Origin: Gibbula magus
Taxonomy: Eukaryota; Mollusca; Gastropoda; Trochida; Trochidae
DNA length: 64,000 nucleotides
Reading direction: 5' to 3'
Assembly: GCA_936450465.1 (NCBI GenBank)
Contig: OW388300.1
Coordinates: forward strand, 16,443,266 to 16,507,265
The notes under the pieces were generated by a model. That model searched no databases, was not told the origin of the DNA, and saw only the letters and a program-made list of their open reading frames with translations. This document shows, in pieces, positions 56,292 to 64,000 of the stretch; within the stretch, counting starts at the first letter, position 1; each line of letters starts with the position of its first letter. Both the position numbers and the translations under genes were made by a program.

Positions 56292-57107
56292 GCTCTGTGA
56301 CGACTAAAGAGGAGGTTCGGAATCTGATGCACAATTAACAAAACCAAAACATTCATCTTACATGCTAATTTGAATTTGTACTTCAGATGTGACTATTATA
56401 TATTATATATAATATACATAGTTTGTATTTTTAGCTCATCCGGCCTGAATGTCATGGCATAGTGTCCAGCTTCCGTCCATCCAGCGCTAAACAATCTAAA
56501 CTGGTAGATTAGGCGAGCGTGTGACCATTACTAAGGGCCACAGGGGTCATGACCTGATTTCCCTTTTAAGTCTTCTCCTAAAAAACCACTGGCTCTAGAA
56601 CCTGGAATCTTGACAATTGAAATTGTAATTTTAGGATTTGACGACCCAGTGGCACCAAATAAAGGTCACCGGGTTCAGGACGAAATAACCTATTTCTATC
56701 TTTCTCTCCAGAACAAAAGCCTAGAAAGAGGACATGTTCTGTACAGACTCATTGGCAAATATATATATATACTGCTGTATATGTTCAAAACACAAGTTTG
56801 CTTTTCAATTCAGCAACATTATGATATTTCCATAACATGCTTTTAAACCTTCACACTGTTAGTAGAGTCAATTGTGGGTCTAATGACACCAGTGTCACTG
56901 CTATACATGTTCCCAATACAAACTTTTCAATGAGCAACATCTTGATATTTCCATTACATACTAATCTTCTCCACATCTTTAACTCTTATCTTTTTCATCA
57001 AAGAATACAATGCCCTTACGAAAATGCTTTACTGATCAACATAAGACTCAGCAAACATGTTATGTTTATCCAAATGTGGTATTTTCGTGTGAAATACATA
57101 TTGAAAG
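56292..57107. other. Rearranged end of copy 2
   Basis: It follows copy 1 from 26,358 to about 26,821, then jumps to the equivalent of 28,146 (ACTGCTGTATATGTTC at 56,770) and restarts at the equivalent of 28,092 (CACACTGTTAG at 56,853). The 28.1-28.36 kb block is therefore partly duplicated here and 1.3 kb is missing. The 98-codon ORF at 56,837-57,133 lies on this non-coding-looking repeat. Confidence 0.5.
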
Positions 57108-57804
57108 ACTTAACTTTACATGTCAAGATATAACGAAATATTTCTAAGTAAATTGACTGGAAGAAAGACTCTTAGATACACTTCATAGAGCATATGTATT
57201 AGTACATTCCTCCGTGATCTACTCCTCGTTGTAAAGTACTCTTTCCTTCATTGCCCAGGGTCATTTCTATAATATGGGCCTCAGTGGAAATATTCACGAT
57301 GTCTAACCATTCAACCCATATTACTTCATATAGAAGAAGCTTGAGGCTACCAAGACACCTTTGTGTATTAAGCTATACACCTATCATCACTGGTTTTGTG
57401 TGATGACCGGCAGACAGACGATATAGATATAGATACACGTTATAGACCGCACTCAGTAAATCAGGATAAATACTAATAAGTCCTTACAGCTGAATTTGTA
57501 CATACATTTTTTTTTGTGAAACAAATGTCAAATATCGATGTTATTAGACCAGTGTCTGTGTTATACATGTCAAAAACATAAGATGACTTTGTAATGGTCA
57601 ACATCATGATATTTGACAACAGTCATTATTCATTAAAGAAAGACATGCCAAGCATAGACGAACGAAGTGTTCTACTGATAAAAGGTATGTGCAAACAGTT
57701 TGTGTTCATTGAAATTCATGTTTTCAAAGGCAAGAACAATAGCAAAATTTGATAATGTTTTAATACAAATTCCCATCTTTTTTTTTATCGCTTGTTTACT
57801 TTAG

Positions 57805-57992
57805 TTTTGCTGCATTTCATCGGTTTTCCTGTGACAGGGACTTATGATCGCACCATCGGTGCAGTATGGCAATACACTTGCACAGATAATAGAAGCAGGA
57901 ATAAGTTAGCCAATGCAAGAAACTGGTGTGCGTGCTTTGCAGTGGAGGATAGTCCTCAGCACATAAACAAGTCTATATGCTTTAAACACTGA
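57805..57992 (+). CDS. Cysteine-containing exon candidate, copy 3
   Basis: The acceptor is TTGTTTACTTTAG. The open frame runs LHFIGFPVTGTYDRTIGAVW, YTCTDNRSR, NARNWCACFAVEDSP, then INKSICFKH-stop. It is longer at the C-terminus than copy 2, which stops seven codons after AVED. Four cysteines and a WCAC motif are visible. I do not recognise a family; a small secreted peptide is a guess. No upstream signal-peptide exon was identified, so it may equally be a fossil exon. Confidence 0.33.
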
Positions 57993-59562
57993 TGTTTATA
58001 AACACATCCAATTTCAGTTGCATTAACATCTAATCAAAGCACTTCTCATACTTCATGAGATGTTGAACTTTACCCTGTAAACCAATAATCGTCCAAAATA
58101 TTTGCCTGAATCTCAGGTGTATAAACTCTCCGTTCCATAACCCTGGAAGTAATATATGTTGTCCGTTTGGATAATACACCCCGACGATCTACCGATGATC
58201 ATGAAAGTTATGCATTCATGAAGATTATCAATTTCTTTGCACTCACTGATTTAACAACACTTTACTAGACATTACACCAGGAGATGAACATACTGTGTTT
58301 GAAAATCAGCAGCATATATGGGAATTATTACAGCTGGAACGCGGAGTTTTCATGTTCCAGGTCAGCAAAAATGTTCAGAATTTCATTGAGGCCATCATTC
58401 TTGAAGATACATGTATTCGCTTTTTGCTTATATAACATGAAAGTTCAGCTAGTACATATTATCAATAGAATTCCATAATAACTTCAACCGACCGTGTAAC
58501 ATTACTAAATCTCATTTGATGTAACTGTGGATTTAAATAATGTATCGATTATATTGATTTTAACCTCGATATCACCCAGGGTGTGCAGTGAGTAGAGATA
58601 TATGACCAAGTATACCATGGAAAATACATCATAAGATGCATTTAGACAAGTTTCCTCAATAACCATTAAGTTCAAAAGCAAAGAAGCGGTATTAAATCAC
58701 AGGAGAATTCATGAGAAAGTCAAAAGCTCAGAAATGTTGTATCCTTAACCACTTTCAAAACCATAGTTGCACCGAGAATGATTGATGTATATTTACATAT
58801 ACATTTTCGAGAATCTATATTTGGTTCAGCAATTCACATAAAACACTTTACTTTAAAGTTTGTAACAACATCAATGCCATCATTTGCAATAACTGTGATA
58901 AATCGTCTTGCTTAAAAAAGAAAATGTTGAGGAGTGCAAGAGCGTGTAAATTATGTTAGTTATTGGAGGCCCTAATATGTTTGGCTTTTATTACGTTAAA
59001 TTTATGAAACACCATTTTGAATTACATACTGTAAGTAGATGAGTTGAAGTGTTGTGCTACTGATTGATGTCTAATTTTAAGCTATTCCATCGAGATATCA
59101 AACGTTGTATCGGGCCTCAGTTGATGTTATTGATTTTAAATGATAATAACTGAATTATACATAACACGTTATTCACCACAGATTTATGAACAATTTAAAA
59201 TAACTCCTTTTCAATAAAGTACCTCAACTTAACTGCATTTCAAATTCCTATTTATGTTTTTTTTTTTTTAATATATTATTTTGGCACAGACGTACCGATT
59301 ACATTATAAGACAATCCGTTATAGCTTTTCTAATTCTGCAAATTGCAACGTACTGATATTGACTTATCTGCAATAGATTCACCAAATTAGCAGAAATTTT
59401 ACATAACGTGACAATGTAGACCAAATGAACCTTCAGAAGATCGAAACATTCTTTTGTATGGCAGGTTCAAGTTGTACTTCAGAGAAAATGAGTCATTTTT
59501 TACTTGTAAATACATAATGATGCATTGATTTTATATTCCCTCTCATCTGAGATTCTGGGATA
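57993..59562. other. Copy 3 non-coding sequence
   Basis: About 92-98% identical by eye to 44,047-45,670. No gene supported. Confidence 0.5.
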
Positions 59563-59736
59563 CAGTTAGACCTTGTTTAACCGGACCCAATATACCCGGA
59601 AACCTGGTCCTCTGCACGGTAGTATTTCAAATCTTCTCTATGCATTTCTATGTAAATGATTATTCGTTTAACAGCACAAATATCCCTCCAGACGATTTTC
59701 AGCTCCAACCAAATTGTGCGATAAACGGGTCTGACT
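59563..59736 (+). mobile_element. pogo/Tigger-like MITE, copy 3
   Basis: Orthologue within the repeat of 45,671-45,844: the same left end CAGTTAGACCTTGTTTAACC and right end GGGTCTGACT. Its presence in both copies shows insertion before the 2/3 duplication. Confidence 0.45.
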
Positions 59737-62700
59737 TCATATTGTTTTTGATCTGTCTGTCAGTTTTTCCAAAAAACATTAACGATGGCCATTGCTTAAG
59801 AATGGGCAGTGATAAACCTTAGAAACGTCAAATGTGCATATAGTGTGATGATACTTTTCGGACGTGGTCATAACTTTTACCTTGTGACAGAACTTAAAGT
59901 CATCGTTTTCTTAAAACTCATTTAAAAAATGTGTCTTGCTGCAAACAGTTAACTCATAGTATCTTATAAACTTTTTTCAAACATTTTTAATTGAACAAAT
60001 GTATCAGTGCAATCCTCTGGGATCTATTCCTAATTGTAGGTTCTTTTCTTTCTCCAACGTCATATCTATAATGGAGTCTCATTGGCATTAGTCATGTTGT
60101 CTGACCGTTCAACCACGCATGACTTCATGTAGAAGAGGTCTGAGTCAGATAGGACACGTCTTACATTACTACTTACTAAGAGAATTGTCTGGCAGACGTG
60201 CGATTCAGATACACTTCATAGACCTCTCCGTGCATAGGAAAAGCAGCCGAAAAGCCACAAGGCGTAAATTAGCCAGTGACAGCCAGACACTTATGCCTTG
60301 CGGGGAAATGTTGATAGAACTCAGTAGCATCCCTTCGTTTGTACATACATAAAATGCTTGTTACATAATATTCTTTTGGCATCTGTCAAACACATCCTGT
60401 TCCTTTAGGCGCAAGTTTAATCAAAGCACTTCTCTAACTAATTGAGATTAAAAGATTGTGAAGTGTACTCTGAAAAATAACAATTTGCCAATAATTGTCA
60501 AAGACAAACGCCTGAATCTCTAGAGTACAAACTCTTTGTCGATAATCCCAGAAGCGATGCAATTCCTAACTATAGTTGATGGAGTCATTGATTGCGGGCC
60601 GTTTGAAAATAAATTCTTTGACATCTGCCCATGATCATGGTATAAGTAAATAATTGTACGATATATATATCGCTACAATCAGAAATAAACAACATTTATA
60701 AATATATATCGAAATATCGTCACCTTTTAACATATATATAAAACTATATATGTGATTTATTTGGAAGGAATTCAATAGTTGCTTGTTAATTTATTTTCTA
60801 CAAACATTAACAAAACTATTTTGAAATTATTCAAGCTTTTTAATAATCAATCATTATCAAAACAAAATGTCATGTAATATATTTACCAATAAGAACTGTA
60901 TGAATTAGAGACGTTAAAAATCACCATGTACAAGACATGACTGACATGAGAAAAGCAAAATTACATACATTCCATTTTCAACTAATATATTTATATATAG
61001 TTTATAAAAAATATATTACAAATTGTGTTCATCAGCTATCTAAAAGGACTTAGTGACTCAATGAAATGAAAAGAACTGTACTTTTCTTGTCTCGTTCAAG
61101 CCCTTGTTCGAATCCTTATAGAAACCCATTTCTAATAAATGAACCATTAGTTTGGTATTAACCTCCACAATATAAATTTCAAGCTGTTATCAATTTTCAT
61201 TAGAAAACATTTAATGACATCAATATTCATCTGCCAATTTCCCACAATGTCTCTGAGCTTCCAAATCGTGGCTATATTCCTTCGTCTATCACTACAATGT
61301 AAGTGAAAAGAAACTTGACATTTTATTACATCTAAGAATCCAATACCAGATCGTAACTCTATATATAAACTGAGTATTAATAAAACTGTTAAACCGTCTG
61401 ATCCATCATTCATGCTTAACTTGGTGAAGGTGAGACTGGATTCAGTAACAAAACGAATTTGATAAAAGTAATTGATCCGCGGGTAGACACTGTAGATACA
61501 TTACTGAAAGATAGCATACTTCATCAAAACATCAGTTACAATAATTCAACTGCATCTGTTCAAACTTTGATCTTTCGTGCAGCCAATATTAATATTGAAA
61601 TTGGGAAGTCAATTTCAATCATTTAGGTAATTTCAATACAACATTCTTAAATAAATGCAGCCATAGGTTATAGGAAAGAGAGAGGTTGATATGTCTGTAT
61701 GTGACAGTAACTGTCAGTTATATATCTGAGTACATAACACCTTTAAAATAACGAATGTGACCTTGCATGATTAATAGCTATAATTTATGTCACCTGCATA
61801 AATTAGAGTTACTTATACTGATGAGATTATATTATATATGGAAATGTCATTATGTCATTATGTCATTTTGTATGAACTGTTAAATGCAGATCATATTAAC
61901 ATTAAATATGTTACGCTAGTGTAAAAACACCAATACCAACTTTATTACCAAATTATTATTAAAACCATAGACAGGTTCATTTTATCAACTATTTCTCATT
62001 CAGGTGGACAATATCATACATCTCACTATTCTGACGTTATTCAACTAGAACCAGACCATGGTCTTTGAATACTTATGATAAATATTGACATTTGGTATCC
62101 ATAATAGGTTGGTCCGTCAATGTTGTGACTTGCTCAGAAAAGTTCACATATAGCGAAGTAATTGGACACTTTCAAATATTGAACATCTGTCAGATTCACT
62201 TCATTGTTAACATAACATTCTATTGACAATCTGTCTCCGAAAATGTTGCTGTATATCAATCAAATGAAACCTACATGCAAGACAGTAAGTAGATATAGAC
62301 ATCTACCGTCCAGTTATGTCACTATACATTCATGTCGATTTACAAATACAGCTCATCAATAACTATTCCTGAATTTGCAAACTTCGATGTATTGTTTAAT
62401 ATTCAAATTAAATTCAATTTACATATGTAATATTTGCCTAACAATTGAAATAATCTTAAATGGATTCATTTTGAAACATCGCAAAACATACTTGTGGTTA
62501 GGTATACATTTTGTGTAGCCATATCAACACATTTCATTAGTAATATCAAAATAACTATCAGTAGTATCACAAATCTTTCCCTTCGTTATGTTTAATGAAA
62601 ATTGTAATTGGCATATGCACTTCTTGCTTCCCTATAATGTAAAGGGAAGTATAACATTTGCATATACTGGCTTCAACAGACAAAACAAATACTGATATTG

Positions 62701-64000
62701 TTTCTGCACACGTTTGGACATCACACTCTTTATTTGTTAAAAGTAATATTTCATGGTTAATGTGAGGATTCCCATTGTTGGCTTTCAACATCAAGTAAAT
62801 CAAGTGTGCTAATGAAATGTGTTTATTCAATTGATAATCAGTATTACAGACAAATTAACAAATTATTTGATTCTACTCTGTAAACTTAGGGTAAACACCT
62901 AGGAATAAAATTAACATGTGAAATAATATTATAATGTTTATAAAAGCAACAATGTGCTGAATGTTTTATATTTGCAGAAAAACACCAGCTTACTATTCAA
63001 ATAAATCTCATAATCTATATAAAACTCTGTTTTGCTGATGACACACGTAATAAAGCATATGGATATCACGAAAACGCTATCCTGACATAAACTCCATGTT
63101 TGACAAGTGCCATTGATGTTACCATCAAGTAACAAAATAAAATCAGTCAAAGTCCTTCAAAAAGTATGTTCATATATGTTCAATCGTTCCAGTTTCCTGT
63201 TGACATTTTAGATTTCTCCAAATTCACATTTTAGAAAATGCAGATTTTCGCAAATAGTGTACATGCATTTCGATATATTTCGTAGATTTGTAGGCTTCTT
63301 GAGAATGTAAGCGTTCAAACAGCAGGATGGTAAACCATTCAATCATGATGTAATCATTAACACTCTGCTCTGTGTCTTTGGTATCGCCACATCAGTCAGA
63401 TCACTTGAACTACCTTTAGGGGTCATTTTAATGTGAACACCTTAAAATGGCCACTCGAAGAGAAATGGACTATGGATGTAGTTATCAGGGGGTTAACAAA
63501 TATACAATTCATAATCAACATTGCTATTGAAAGGAAAACGAAAATAGGATTCGAGGCTTCAGCCCTTTTTGAACTGATTGGGCACCACCAGGTAATGAAA
63601 TCTCCAATTCAAAATCCCAATCTGCCAATTCCAACACGAGCACCAGTATAACTTATTTATTATAATTGAAGATAAATATTGCAGTACTAGAGCTTTTGGC
63701 CATTTCGTGTTCCCTAAATGATTTGTCTTATCAATCTTATCTAATATACCATGTGTTTGGGCCTATCATTTTGAAAGTGAGAGTCCAAAATATGTGATTG
63801 CTTTAATTTGAATTGATTGACAAAATATCTTACATTGTAAGGACCATTACTCAATTGATCAATCAATTAAATCAACAACACTTAAAATAGTTAATTTAAC
63901 CATCAATCACACTTGATATTTGACATGATCAATGCTCCTGCTATGTTAGAAACAATTTCCGAGTTAACATTTTACGGATCATTTATTATTCACACAGTGG
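59737..64000. other. Copy 3 non-coding sequence to window end
   Basis: It includes the older block at 60,010-60,235 and homology to copy 1 from about 61,670 on. The ORF at 60,119-60,352 is broken by a TAG in copy 2, so it is not called. Confidence 0.5.

Larger units (their letters stand above)
43221..57107 (+). repeat. Segmental tandem duplication, copy 2 (complete unit)
   Basis: The unit runs from the right TIR to the copy 3 boundary. Anchors against copy 3 are 44,364/58,284, 45,671/59,563, 46,160/60,116, 48,553/62,567 and 49,373/63,433, giving offsets of 13.9-14.1 kb. Similarity to copy 3 is higher than to copy 1, so the 2/3 duplication is younger or has been homogenised. Private changes are MITEs at 50,846 and 52,110, a LINE remnant at 52,366, LINE-C at 54,882 and a 1.3-kb deletion near 56,762. 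Confidence 0.88.
57108..64000 (+). repeat. Segmental tandem duplication, copy 3 (cut by window end)
   Basis: It is collinear with copy 2 from about 43,240 and reaches the copy 2 equivalent of about 49,940 at the window end. No private transposon insertion was noticed, unlike copies 1 and 2. The copy 2/3 junction here is the empty site for the 14.85-kb segment. Confidence 0.88.

Noticed and set aside
60119..60352. 77-codon ORF rich in basic residues (RKSSRKATRRK)
   Set aside because: Copy 2 has an in-frame TAG at the equivalent position, and the region belongs to the older non-coding duplication block.

Overview
The window looks like AT-rich, intron- and transposon-dominated nuclear DNA from an animal, most likely a marine lophotrochozoan such as a mollusc. 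The basis is indirect: several families of non-LTR retrotransposons, a GGAC-repeat element of a type I associate with molluscan genomes, TA-flanked MITEs, and no long host open reading frames. No bacterial operon, rRNA, tRNA or CRISPR array was seen. The only long ORFs are retrotransposon reverse transcriptases. A few short exon-like segments with good splice signals are the only candidates for host genes, and none could be assigned to a family.

Layout. (1) 1-14,956: single-copy-looking non-coding DNA with a MITE half, a 145-bp tandem element ending in GGAC repeats, two hairpins and four weak exon candidates. (2) 14,957-28,368, 43,221-57,107 and 57,108-64,000: three copies of one segmental tandem duplication with a period of about 13.9 kb. 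Copy 1 lacks the first ~4.4 kb of the unit, copy 2 is complete but rearranged, and copy 3 runs off the window. Each copy has its own later insertions: a LINE with a 12-bp target duplication in copy 1, and two mirror-image MITEs and a LINE in copy 2. (3) 28,369-43,220: a 14.85-kb segment at the junction of copies 1 and 2. It is bounded by perfect 26-bp terminal inverted repeats next to TA, each followed inward by about 22-24 copies of an 11-bp CpG-rich repeat containing the palindrome TTCGCGAA. The matching junction of copies 2 and 3 (about 57,080-57,140) lacks the segment, so it serves as a paralogous empty site. Its interior is a graveyard of nested retroelements with no transposase visible.

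Nested events. In 33,612-36,735 a Penelope-like terminal-repeat element is split by one LINE, which is itself split by a second related LINE. At 39,229-39,940 a LINE 3' fragment is flanked by 83-bp direct repeats. At 40,900-42,158 one LINE lies inside the tail of another.

How the parts relate. No cellular pathway is encoded here. The window records segmental duplication followed by independent transposon insertion, and the paralogous copies act as empty-site controls. The strongest leads are the TIR-bounded 14.85-kb segment with its helically spaced palindrome arrays, and a short cysteine-containing exon candidate present in copies 2 and 3 (43,890 and 57,805) that differs between copies more than much of its flank.
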